64,000 bases of DNA from Chryseosolibacter sp049791675. Lineage in GTDB: Bacteria; Bacteroidota; Bacteroidia; Cytophagales; Cyclobacteriaceae. The stretch covers positions 1-64,000 of the forward strand of contig JBARAD010000085.1 in the NCBI GenBank assembly GCA_049791675.1, written 5' to 3'. The position numbers and the translations under genes were made by a program. The notes beneath the pieces were generated by a model. The model was not told the origin of the DNA. It saw only the letters and a list, made by a program, of their open reading frames with translations, and did no database searches. Positions within the stretch are counted from its first letter, which is position 1. The number at the start of each line of letters is the position of its first letter. This document shows positions 18,356-26,589 of the stretch, one piece after another.

Positions 18356-19819
18356 ATGGCAATCATTCTAATTTTTATAACGTTTTTTTCGTTTGCGCAA
18401 AACAGTCAGGAAGACTTTAAGCAGTCTTTCCCTGACGCCGCGAAGCAGGAGCGCCGCAAAGAATACGTCGCCCCCGACACCACGGGCCGGTTCGTCCTCA
18501 TCAACCGCGTACTGATCGTCGGAAACCGTCTGACCCGGGACCAGATCATTGTCCGCGAGCTCAGCCTAAGACCGGGTGATCTGATCTACAGCCTGAATCT
18601 TCCAGAGATACTCGACCTCGATAAAAAGAAACTCATCAACACACGCCTTTTCAACACCGTCGAGATCAAGACGATGGAACTGGAGGAAAACAAAGTTGAT
18701 CTTATCGTCGACCTGAATGAGCGGTGGTACACATTTCCATCTCCAATCTTCGAACTGTCTGACCGGAATTTTAATGACTGGTGGCAAAACTACAATCATG
18801 ACTTCAAGCGCGTCAATTACGGCTTGCGTCTTTACCAGTTTAATATGCGCGGGCGAAATGAGACCCTGCGGTTCATCGCGCAATTTGGATTTCAGCGCCG
18901 GTTCGAACTGATGTATCGTTTCCCCTACATCGACAAAGGGCAAAAGCACGGCCTTTCCATCGATCTCGGTTTTCATGAAACTAAAAATCTCGCATACCAG
19001 ACGCGCGATCACAAATATGAATTCGCAGAATCCAAAGAGATCCTTCGCAATGAGCGGCGCGCGGGTATCACGTATAGTTACCGGAGATCTTTTTACCAGA
19101 CACATTCCTTCAATGTGTCATACCGGAATATGCACGTCAACGATATTGTCATAGACTCAAACGCGAATTACGTACACGGCGAACTCCTGAAACAGGAATA
19201 TCCGTCGGTCTGGTACCAGTTCAATTCTGACCACCGGGATGTGATGGCCTATCCGCTAAAAGGGAACCAGTTTGTTTTCTATATCGCGCAAAACGGATTG
19301 GGCGTCAGCGAGGATCTGAATAATTTTGAAACCAGCATCCTCTATTCGAAATATTTTGATCTGAAGAAAGGATTTTTTCTCTCCAATAATTTCAACGCTT
19401 TCTATAGCAACCCGAATGACATCCCGTATGTAAACTTCGGCGTACTTGGCCAGCGCAAGCAATTCGTGCGCGGTTATGAATTGTATGTGGTGGAGGGCCC
19501 ATGGTATCTTCTCAACAAGACGACATTCAAGAAACTGATCTTCAACCGAAACTACCACTGGGCAGACATGCCTGCCCGACAGTTCAGACATATCCCCTTG
19601 TCTATCTACCTGAAGACGTATGCAGACCTGGGCTACGTGCAGAATTATCCTTATTACGAAGCGCGCGGCTTGAACACCATGCTGTCGGATAAATTACTTT
19701 TAGGCACCGGTCTGGGTCTTGACGTTGTGGGATTTTACGATATTGTCATCCGCTTCGAATACTCCGTCAACGCCGAAGGCGAGAAAGGGTTTTTCTTTCA
19801 TGTGAAGAAGGAGTTTTGA
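18356..19819 (+). CDS. BamA/TamA-family outer-membrane protein
   Basis: A 487-residue outer-membrane barrel protein. A short signal peptide (MAIILIFITFFSFAQ) leads to one POTRA-like domain at about residues 45-115 (FVLINRVLIVGNRLTRDQII ... LINTRLFNTVEIKTME). The remainder is rich in aromatic beta-strand repeats and ends in a phenylalanine (FFFHVKKEF), the usual barrel C-terminus. A single POTRA and small barrel make it a TamA/BamA-like paralogue rather than BamA itself. An in-frame GTG at 18353 is an alternative start. Probable role: insertion or export of an outer-membrane or surface protein; the substrate is unknown. Confidence 0.85.
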   Translation: MAIILIFITFFSFAQNSQEDFKQSFPDAAKQERRKEYVAPDTTGRFVLINRVLIVGNRLTRDQIIVRELSLRPGDLIYSLNLPEILDLDKKKLINTRLFNTVEIKTMELEENKVDLIVDLNERWYTFPSPIFELSDRNFNDWWQNYNHDFKRVNYGLRLYQFNMRGRNETLRFIAQFGFQRRFELMYRFPYIDKGQKHGLSIDLGFHETKNLAYQTRDHKYEFAESKEILRNERRAGITYSYRRSFYQTHSFNVSYRNMHVNDIVIDSNANYVHGELLKQEYPSVWYQFNSDHRDVMAYPLKGNQFVFYIAQNGLGVSEDLNNFETSILYSKYFDLKKGFFLSNNFNAFYSNPNDIPYVNFGVLGQRKQFVRGYELYVVEGPWYLLNKTTFKKLIFNRNYHWADMPARQFRHIPLSIYLKTYADLGYVQNYPYYEARGLNTMLSDKLLLGTGLGLDVVGFYDIVIRFEYSVNAEGEKGFFFHVKKEF

Positions 19820-19832
19820 GGCAAGACCCGGT

Positions 19833-19939
19833 TGAAATTCAAAATTCAAAATTCAAAATTTAAGATTTAAGATTTAAAATTGAGACTGTTCCAGAATCTT
19901 GAAACTGTCACTCAATCTTGAATCTTGAATCTTGAATTT
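19833..19939. repeat. AT-rich short tandem repeats with inverted symmetry
   Basis: Copies of ATTCAAA then ATTTAAG (19833-19880) are followed, after about 15 unrelated bases, by CTTGAAT copies (19895-19939). The right block is close to the reverse complement of the left, so the whole could fold into a long imperfect hairpin downstream of the BamA-like gene. Confidence 0.85.
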
Positions 19940-20030
19940 CTTCGCTGTCTGGTTTTCCTGATTTTCTACCTCCCAGGATTGCCCGCAACAAACCTTCCCC
20001 CTATCTTCCCCTGTCAAAAGACCCTCCCGT

Positions 20031-20846
20031 ATCAAAACTTTTTGGCAATACCTGGTCCTGTGCCTGGTCATCCATGACGCCATGGCACAAAGCGCATCTG
20101 TGCTGATGGGCGCGCGCGCCAACGCACTGGGCAATGCATCCGCCTGTCTCTCAGACGTCTGGTCACTTTCCAATAACATTGCAGGCCTGGCAAAGACCGA
20201 ACGTCCTGCCGCGGGATTTGCCTATCACGCCGTCCCCTATTTAAAATCCTTTAACCGCATGGCTGCGGTTTTCGCCGTCCCCTTAAAACAAGGAGTTGTG
20301 GGTACAAGCGCTTTCCGTTTTGGAGATGATCTCTACAACGAACATATTCTCTCACTGGGATTTGCCAACACTTTTGGCCTTGCGTCACTCGGAATAAAAG
20401 CGAACTTCGTTCAATACCGCGGTGAGGGCACACCGCTGCATACAGCTTTTACGGTAAGCTTCGGAGGAATCGCAACGATTACCAAACAATTATTATTTGG
20501 CGCGCATGTCCTCAACATGAATCAACCTGTTATCAATGAACTGACAGGTGAACGTGTTCCCACGCGTTTGGTGGCGGGAATTGCCCTCAGGCCGTCGGAC
20601 AAGCTGCACGTCACCGCAGAAATCGAAAAAGACCTCGAATACACACCGTCCTTCAAGGCTGGTTTTGAATATGTGTTTTTGAAAAGGATCGCGTTTCGCA
20701 CGGGCTTCAACTTCAACCCCGAAGCCGGATTTTTCGGACTGGGCTTCAAAACCGGAAAATTCGGTCTCGATTATGCGCTGCAGTTCAACGATCCCACCGG
20801 TATCAGCCACCAGGCTGCAATAACCTGGCAACCTGCAAAGTTATGA
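20031..20846 (+). CDS. PorV/PorQ-like outer-membrane barrel protein, possible AUC start
   Basis: From the ATG at 20082 the protein has 254 residues and begins MAQSASVLMGARANALGNAS, which is the mature N-terminus of a PorV/PorQ-like barrel, not a signal peptide. Reading the same frame upstream gives (I)KTFWQYLVLCLVIHDAMAQS, a textbook signal peptide, starting at ATC 20031; the frame is open back to a stop at about 19961 with no ATG, GTG or TTG. I therefore propose the gene starts at the AUC. The rest is beta-strand rich (GFEYVFLKRIAFRTGFNFN, GLDYALQFNDPTGISHQAA). Its stop overlaps the next ATG. Role unknown beyond outer-membrane location. Confidence 0.72.
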   Translation: MKTFWQYLVLCLVIHDAMAQSASVLMGARANALGNASACLSDVWSLSNNIAGLAKTERPAAGFAYHAVPYLKSFNRMAAVFAVPLKQGVVGTSAFRFGDDLYNEHILSLGFANTFGLASLGIKANFVQYRGEGTPLHTAFTVSFGGIATITKQLLFGAHVLNMNQPVINELTGERVPTRLVAGIALRPSDKLHVTAEIEKDLEYTPSFKAGFEYVFLKRIAFRTGFNFNPEAGFFGLGFKTGKFGLDYALQFNDPTGISHQAAITWQPAKL

Positions 20847-22882
20847 AGGTCCTCTTGCTGATGATCTCGATGTCCATACTGCTCGATACCTCCGGGCAGG
20901 ATATGACGCCCGACCTTCAGCAAATCGCTGACAATTTACCGGGTTTACAGGATGAAGAAACGGATGGCGAAGATCGGTATGAGAACCTGATGCAGTTGCT
21001 CTCTACGCCCCATGATCTCAACAAGATAACCAGGGAAGAACTAAGGCTCCTGGACCTTCTCACAGATGCGCAGATCGAAAATTTTCTTCTCTACAGGAAT
21101 GAACAGCGAAACTTCCTGGATATTTACGAATTACAGATCATTCCTGAATTCGATGCAGCTACTATTGAGAAGTTGTTGCCTTTTGTAACAGTCGCGGACC
21201 CCGCCCGGGCGTTCAATACCTCGCTCCTTCAGCGGATATTTTCACCGGGACATAGTTATTTTGTCTCCCGGTACGAACGGACACTGGAAAAGAAAAAAGG
21301 TTTTCTGTATGCACAATCCGATCCATCCCATTTTAAAGGGTCTCCGGATAAGCTATATTATCGCCTGAGATCCTATCAACCTGGTGACTACAGCATTGGT
21401 CTGACCGGCGAGAAGGATGCGGGTGAAGAAATGGAGCTGAAGCCCGGCAAAAATCAATGGGGCTTTGACTTCACTTCCTGGCATATACAATTCCGGCATA
21501 AAGGAAAATTAAGGAATATCATTGTCGGAGACTTCCAGACCCAATTCGCCCAGGGTCTCCTGCTCGGCGGCGCATTCGGACCAGGCAAAGGAGGAGAAAG
21601 CGTTTCCGGTACGCGCAAAAGCAACCTCGGATTCTTACCATATACATCTGTAAACGAGGGTGCGTATCAGCGCGGAGTAGCGTTTACGTTGCAACCCTTC
21701 AGATCGGTCAATGTTTCAGCATTCATTTCACACGCAGCGCGCGATGCGTCTCATGGAAACAGTGAAGACAGCCTCGCGGCAACCTCATTTCTGACGACAG
21801 GTTTACACCGCTCAGAAGCTGAAATCCGGCAAAGAAGAAAAGTGAACGAAAAAAATTACGGCATTGTGTTGCAGATGGAAAAACAAAAGCTGGACGCCGG
21901 TATCATTATCAATGCCATCCGTTTCAGCACTCCTGTCAAGCGGACACCCACCCTGTATAACCAGTTTACTTTCGAAGGCGCAGTCAATTTGAATGCTGGT
22001 ATTTTTCTGAATTATCGTTTTCAGAACCTCTCCCTGTTCAGTGAAATGGGTCATACACTCGGAGCAGGCAGTGGTGGTGTATTTGGCTTCATGGTGAGCG
22101 CAACCCGGAATCTGGATATCGCCATCGTTTACCGGAACTATTCCAGAAGCTTTCACACATTTTATTCCAATGCCTTTTCAGAAAACACGCAGGCACAAAA
22201 TGAGCGCGGCGCATACTGGGGATGGAAATACAAAATGAACCGCCATTACACGTTCAGTGGATACGTCGACATGTTCACGTTCCCCTGGCTCGGCTACAGA
22301 AGATATGCACCATCAAAGGGATACGAATGGCTGCTGCGAACGCAGTATCAACCGTCGAAGAAAGCTTCTGTTTCACTCCTGGTACGGGAAGAATCCAAAT
22401 TCAGAAACCTGGCGGAAATGCAAATCCTCTACCGGTTAGGTGAAGGACGGAGGCGCAATGTTACCGTACATTGCGACTATGGAATCGGTGAAAGGATCCG
22501 GTTCAAGTCGCGCGTGCAATACAGTAATTATACAATCAAAGAAAACACCACGGAAGGATGGGCGATCGTCCAGGACTTTAGTTTTGCTGCGGGGCAGTTG
22601 CAATTCACATGCAGGCACGCTCTGTTTGACACCGATCATTACGACAATCGTCAATACGTTTACGAACACGACGCCTGGCTTGCCTATTCGCTGCCTGCCT
22701 ATCACGGCGTTGGTGTAAGAAATTATGCATTAATTGAATTTAAGGTTCATAAACAGCTTACAATCTGGTTTCGTTACGCGAGAACGCGTCTGCTGAATGC
22801 GGAAGAAATAGGTTCGGGACCGGACCGGATCGAGGGAAATACAAGGAATGATGTTAAATTTCAGGCGAGATTTAAATTTTAA
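20843..22882 (+). CDS. Helix-hairpin-helix domain outer-membrane protein
   Basis: A 679-residue secreted protein with a signal peptide (MKVLLLMISMSILLDTSG). Residues about 40-115 hold a ComEA-type helix-hairpin-helix (PHDLNKITREELRLLDLLTD, then NEQRNFLDIYELQIIPEFD). The remaining 550 residues alternate aromatic and polar residues like a beta-barrel and end FQARFKF. Helix-hairpin-helix motifs bind DNA without sequence preference or act as protein contacts. The 4-base overlap with the PorV-like gene shows they are made together. Many Bacteroidota carry this architecture, but I know of no proven function; DNA uptake at the surface is one guess. Confidence 0.8.
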   Translation: MKVLLLMISMSILLDTSGQDMTPDLQQIADNLPGLQDEETDGEDRYENLMQLLSTPHDLNKITREELRLLDLLTDAQIENFLLYRNEQRNFLDIYELQIIPEFDAATIEKLLPFVTVADPARAFNTSLLQRIFSPGHSYFVSRYERTLEKKKGFLYAQSDPSHFKGSPDKLYYRLRSYQPGDYSIGLTGEKDAGEEMELKPGKNQWGFDFTSWHIQFRHKGKLRNIIVGDFQTQFAQGLLLGGAFGPGKGGESVSGTRKSNLGFLPYTSVNEGAYQRGVAFTLQPFRSVNVSAFISHAARDASHGNSEDSLAATSFLTTGLHRSEAEIRQRRKVNEKNYGIVLQMEKQKLDAGIIINAIRFSTPVKRTPTLYNQFTFEGAVNLNAGIFLNYRFQNLSLFSEMGHTLGAGSGGVFGFMVSATRNLDIAIVYRNYSRSFHTFYSNAFSENTQAQNERGAYWGWKYKMNRHYTFSGYVDMFTFPWLGYRRYAPSKGYEWLLRTQYQPSKKASVSLLVREESKFRNLAEMQILYRLGEGRRRNVTVHCDYGIGERIRFKSRVQYSNYTIKENTTEGWAIVQDFSFAAGQLQFTCRHALFDTDHYDNRQYVYEHDAWLAYSLPAYHGVGVRNYALIEFKVHKQLTIWFRYARTRLLNAEEIGSGPDRIEGNTRNDVKFQARFKF

Positions 22883-22894
22883 TCACAAAAATTC

Positions 22895-22999
22895 ATGCAT
22901 GCGTTGAAATATATTACACCTGAAGTTCTTCTGGTGATGTGCATTGGCGGAATTGCCTTTATTTTGATTTTTAGGGCTATTTTTAATAAACGCAAATAA
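22895..22999 (+). CDS. Possible 34-residue single-pass membrane protein
   Basis: A short frame from ATG 22895 encodes MHALKYITPEVLLVMCIGGI followed by AFILIFRAIFNKRK and TAA. One strongly hydrophobic helix ends in a positively charged tail, as in a small inner-membrane protein. It lies 12 bases after the helix-hairpin-helix gene on the same strand and could be the last gene of that operon. There is no homology evidence; coding status is inferred from composition and position only. Confidence 0.4.
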   Translation: MHALKYITPEVLLVMCIGGIAFILIFRAIFNKRK

Positions 23000-23065
23000 A
23001 CCATATCCGGCAGCCTTTTTACCATTGCGGATCATCTGGTATAAATCCTTAACCGAAACCTCATT

Positions 23066-23806
23066 ATGAATAATAAATCTATGAAAACGAAAATTTTTGC
23101 GCTGTTGCTTTGTCTTGTTGGTCAGGTTGCTTTTTCACAGGTAACGAAAAAGGTCCTGGAGCTTCCCGAATTTAAAAGTATCTATGTGAACTCGAACTAT
23201 ACTGTTTACCTGAAACAGACAAACAAGCAGGAAGTGACTGTCGAGGCATTGACCGAAATTTTTTCCGTCTCTGACTTCAAAGTTGTTGATGGTGTATTGA
23301 TGGTGAACATTGAAAGAAAACCTGAAAATCCAAACAAGAGCCTTTGGGCCAAGATCGATGACATTAAAGTGAACCCGACCATGAAGTTGTACGTGACGAT
23401 GAAAAACATCGAGGAACTTCAGGTGAACGGCGGAGGAAAGATCATTGCTGAAAACTCGCTGGCTACCGGGAACCTCAAAATGGCTGTCAACGGAAATGGA
23501 AGTATGGATGTGGATCTGAAAGGAGATCTGATAAAGGCCGAAGTAACAGGATCAGGCAGTATTGCGCTGAGAGGATATGCTTCAACACTGGAGGCCCTGA
23601 TCAGCGGCGCGGGTACTATCAACGGCTTTAATTGCCCCATGGACCATGCAAAGGTAAAAGTGAGCGGCTCCGGCATTTGCGAACTGAATGTCACCAATAC
23701 CATCGATGCCACGGTAGCAGGAAGTGGCCTTGTGAAGCATAAAGGCAATACCAAAAATGCCCAGAAGAAGGTGTACGGCAGCGGCAGCGTGGACCGGGCC
23801 TACTAA
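23066..23806 (+). CDS. GIN-domain (DUF2807) secreted protein
   Basis: A 246-residue exported protein with signal peptide (MKTKIFALLLCLVGQVAFSQ if started at the second Met, 23081). The mature part fits the putative auto-transporter adhesin head GIN domain (DUF2807), common in Bacteroidota: LPEFKSIYVNSNYTVYLKQ at the start, and repeated glycine-rich turns such as MKNIEELQVNGGGKIIAEN, MDVDLKGDLIKAEVTGSGSI and KVYGSGSVDRAY that build a right-handed beta-helix-like fold. Start 23066 or 23081 cannot be decided. Function unknown; the protein is periplasmic or surface-exposed. Confidence 0.85.
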   Translation: MNNKSMKTKIFALLLCLVGQVAFSQVTKKVLELPEFKSIYVNSNYTVYLKQTNKQEVTVEALTEIFSVSDFKVVDGVLMVNIERKPENPNKSLWAKIDDIKVNPTMKLYVTMKNIEELQVNGGGKIIAENSLATGNLKMAVNGNGSMDVDLKGDLIKAEVTGSGSIALRGYASTLEALISGAGTINGFNCPMDHAKVKVSGSGICELNVTNTIDATVAGSGLVKHKGNTKNAQKKVYGSGSVDRAY

Positions 23807-24091
23807 TCAGGGAAACAGGGTAAGAAAACAGGGAAATTAGATCCCTTGGGGGCCCGGAAAAGGGAGGCTGAACGGGGTAAATTGAGGAAAAGGCCATCTG
23901 GGACCTGTGAAGGGGGTAAAGGATTTAAAAAAAGCCGCTCGATACCTTGTAAGGTTTATTATTAATTTTTATTACCTTTATCTTGTTAACTTGATTAATC
24001 TTTTCTGTCACACATCATTTAATATCATGTTGTTGTAGTCAAAGATGGTCGGTTTACACTAACTTATCTTCTCATTTATTTATTTAAAACA
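23807..24091. other. Intergenic leader region before the RRM gene
   Basis: About 285 bases without a gene. It begins with loose CAGGGAAA-type repeats (23810-23840). The final 150 bases are AT-rich and probably hold the promoter and an untranslated leader of the RNA-binding protein gene; no exact TAnnTTTG box is found (nearest is TACCTTTA at about 23983). Confidence 0.4.
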
Positions 24092-24415
24092 ATGAACATT
24101 TACGTTGCCAACATCCCTTTTAAGGCATCCGAACAGGAATTGAGGGGATTATTCGAAGAGTACGGCGAAGTTTCCTCCGCCAAAATTATTATGGACAAAG
24201 TTACTCAGCGTAGCCGCGGTTTCGGATTCATCGAAATGGCCGATGAGTCTGCTGGCCGACAGGCTATTACCAGTTTGAACGGTTTCAACTTCCTCGGTAA
24301 AACCCTGGTCGTAAATGAAGCAAGACCTAAAACTGACGCCCCTCGTGGTGGTGGCGGTGGATACAGAAGCGGCGGCGGTGGCGGGTTCAACCGTAACAGC
24401 AACAACGATTATTAA
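24092..24415 (+). CDS. RRM-type RNA-binding protein with glycine-rich tail
   Basis: A 107-residue single RNA-recognition-motif protein. RNP2 is IYVANI at residues 3-8 and RNP1 is RGFGFIEM near residues 42-49, both with the key aromatic residues. After residue 80 there is a glycine-rich tail (RGGGGGYRSGGGGGFNRN), as in cyanobacterial and Bacteroidota Rbp proteins linked to cold response and RNA handling. The gene stands alone with its own terminator. Targets unknown. Confidence 0.95.
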   Translation: MNIYVANIPFKASEQELRGLFEEYGEVSSAKIIMDKVTQRSRGFGFIEMADESAGRQAITSLNGFNFLGKTLVVNEARPKTDAPRGGGGGYRSGGGGGFNRNSNNDY

Positions 24416-24438
24416 CCACCTGGTGTGCCCGATATCAA

Positions 24439-24467
24439 AACTGTCCCTCATGGGACAGTTTTTTTTT
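24439..24467 (+). terminator. Rho-independent terminator after RRM gene
   Basis: A perfect 9-base-pair stem AACTGTCCC/GGGACAGTT with loop TCAT, followed by an unbroken T run, 23 bases after the stop codon. Confidence 0.93.
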
Positions 24468-24555
24468 GCGCCAACTTCCCCCCCTCGGCTCAAAGTGCCG
24501 GTTGCTTCTCAGATGGGATTTTTGTAAACTTTGTATCTCACCAAATTTTACTTCC

Positions 24556-25005
24556 ATGAGTGTAATTTCCAACGTCGAATCGTGGGGCAACAGCCATCGC
24601 CCTGGATTTCTGGATTTTTTCCGGATTGCCCTGGGTATCTTCATCACCTATAAAGGTCTTCAATTCATAACACATATGGATGAACTGGAAAATACCACGG
24701 AAGGCATAACCACCTGGTTCGCGGGCGCAGTACTGGCACACTACATCATCTTTGCCCACATCCTTGGCGGCCCCATGATTGTCGCCGGCCTTTTTACCCG
24801 TATCATATGCCTCATTCAGCTACCCATTTTGTTAGGAGCTGTCATCTTTGTGAATGCGCCGAAGGGACATCTTTCTGTAGGAAGCTACATGGAACTCTGG
24901 CTTTCACTCCTGGTATTAACAGGGTTGATCGTATTCATCATCTTTGGCGCGGGCCGTTATTCGCTGGACGCCAAACGAAGAAAAGAAATGGAAACTATCC
25001 ACTGA
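24556..25005 (+). CDS. DoxX-family membrane protein
   Basis: A 149-residue inner-membrane protein with four hydrophobic helices. The opening FLDFFRIALGIFITYKGLQF and the LAHYIIFAHILGGPMIVAGL segment with a conserved His-x(n)-Gly pattern fit the DoxX/SURF4 family. The ATG at 24556 was chosen because an upstream in-frame extension would run through the terminator of the previous gene. Bacterial members are associated with respiration or thiosulfate oxidation in a few cases; here no such partner genes are near, so the role is open. A terminator follows directly. Confidence 0.85.
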   Translation: MSVISNVESWGNSHRPGFLDFFRIALGIFITYKGLQFITHMDELENTTEGITTWFAGAVLAHYIIFAHILGGPMIVAGLFTRIICLIQLPILLGAVIFVNAPKGHLSVGSYMELWLSLLVLTGLIVFIIFGAGRYSLDAKRRKEMETIH

Positions 25006-25028
25006 TCCCCATATTTAACCTGACCCCC

Positions 25029-25067
25029 CGGGCACTTATATCCGTATAGGTGCCCGTCTTTTTTTAT
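25029..25067 (+). terminator. Terminator after DoxX gene
   Basis: Arms CGGGCACTTATA and TATAGGTGCCCG (12 pairs, one G:U) around TCCG, followed by TCTTTTTTTAT. It ends only 16 bases before the gluconokinase ATG, so the kinase needs its own transcription start within this stretch, or read-through. Confidence 0.88.
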
Positions 25068-25082
25068 ATTGAGAAAAAAAAG

Positions 25083-26558
25083 ATGGAACCATACGTCATC
25101 GGCATTGATCTCGGAACCGGAAGCGCCAAAGCAATCGCCATGAATCATGCCGGTGATGTGATTGACACGGTACAGGTCGCCTACCCTACGCTGAAGCCAA
25201 AACCAAATTATCAGGAACAGGCTCCTGAATTGATATGGCAGGCGTTCGTCAAATGCATTTCGCGCATTACAGCGAGCAGGCAAAAAAGTCCGGATGCCAT
25301 TGCGCTCAGCAGCGCCATGCACAGCGTGATTCCCGTGGATGTTCAGGGAAACGCGCTCATGAACATGATCATATGGGCCGATAACCGCAGCGCACCCAAT
25401 GCCACGCGGATTCATCAATCAGCCTCCGGCAAAGCCATTTACGAACAAACAGGCACGCCCATTCACGCGATGACACCGCTGTGCAAAATTCAGTGGCTTC
25501 AGGAAAACGCGCCGGAACTGTTTTCGAAAACAGCACGCTTTATTTCCATCAAAGAGTATATCTGGTGTCGACTCTTCCGCGAATATGAAGTGGATTATTC
25601 CATCGCCTCTGCCACCGGATTAATGGACATCGAAAAATTAACCTGGAACGACGTTGCACTCCAGACATGTGGCCTCAATCATACGCGGGTTTCCTCACTG
25701 GTGAATACAGATCACTCACGAACGTGCAATGACAGCGCAGTATGCAATCAACTTGGTATTTCCCCGGGAACGCCATTTTTCATTGGCGCCAGTGACGGGT
25801 GTCTTGCGAATGTCGGCAGCTTCGCCACCAAAGAAGGATTTATGGCGCTGACCATCGGCACAAGTGGCGCCGTAAGGGTGGCGCGAAAGCAACCGATGCG
25901 GAATTTCAAGGCGATGACTTTCAACTACCGCCTCGACGACGCTACCTACATTTGCGGCGGACCGACCAACAACGGAGGGGTTATCCTGAAATGGTATAAC
26001 GAAAACGTGCTGGGCAGAAAACTTGAAACGGCCAATGATTACACCTTGTTCTTTAAAAACCTATCGGACAGCAAACCCGGAGCAGAAGGATTGATCTTCC
26101 TTCCTTACATTCTGGGTGAGCGCGCGCCCATATGGAACAGCAACGCGTGCGGTGTTTTTTTCGGAATGCAGGGACACCATCACCAGGCTCACTTCACGCG
26201 CGCACTGATAGAAGGTATCTCCATTGCCCTGTTCGACATCGCACACGGAATGATCGAGGGTGGGTTGTCCATTCAGCAGATCCATGTCAGCGGTGGTTTC
26301 GTCCATTCGGAAGAATGGCTTCAGATACTGGCCAACATCTTCGGAAAGAAGATATGCCTCATCAATACAGCCGATGCATCCGCCATCGGAGCCGCCTTCC
26401 TCGCGATGAAGAATCTTCACATTATCCGGGAATATGAGCAACTCAAACCCCGCGAGATAAAAGAAATTATTCCGCAGGAAGAACATCAACCGACGTATCA
26501 CGCACTATTTTTGAGATACCGCAATCTTTACGAAAGGGTAGCGGACCTCATGGTTTGA
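25083..26558 (+). CDS. gntK: FGGY-family gluconokinase
   Basis: Sugar kinase of 491 residues with both FGGY ATPase domains. The N-terminal phosphate-binding loop is VIGIDLGTGSAKAIAMNHAG; the C-terminal signature LIFLPYILGERAPIWNSNA and IHVSGGFVHSEEWLQILANI complete the fold. Gluconokinase is preferred over xylulokinase because the next gene is a 6-phosphogluconate dehydrogenase, which uses the product 6-phosphogluconate. The ATG at 25083 gives the canonical N-terminus; the preceding in-frame bases lie in the upstream terminator. Substrate assignment is inference from context and motif spacing. Confidence 0.85.
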   Translation: MEPYVIGIDLGTGSAKAIAMNHAGDVIDTVQVAYPTLKPKPNYQEQAPELIWQAFVKCISRITASRQKSPDAIALSSAMHSVIPVDVQGNALMNMIIWADNRSAPNATRIHQSASGKAIYEQTGTPIHAMTPLCKIQWLQENAPELFSKTARFISIKEYIWCRLFREYEVDYSIASATGLMDIEKLTWNDVALQTCGLNHTRVSSLVNTDHSRTCNDSAVCNQLGISPGTPFFIGASDGCLANVGSFATKEGFMALTIGTSGAVRVARKQPMRNFKAMTFNYRLDDATYICGGPTNNGGVILKWYNENVLGRKLETANDYTLFFKNLSDSKPGAEGLIFLPYILGERAPIWNSNACGVFFGMQGHHHQAHFTRALIEGISIALFDIAHGMIEGGLSIQQIHVSGGFVHSEEWLQILANIFGKKICLINTADASAIGAAFLAMKNLHIIREYEQLKPREIKEIIPQEEHQPTYHALFLRYRNLYERVADLMV

Positions 26559-26589
26559 GCAATAGATCTTTCATCATAAACATAACGCA

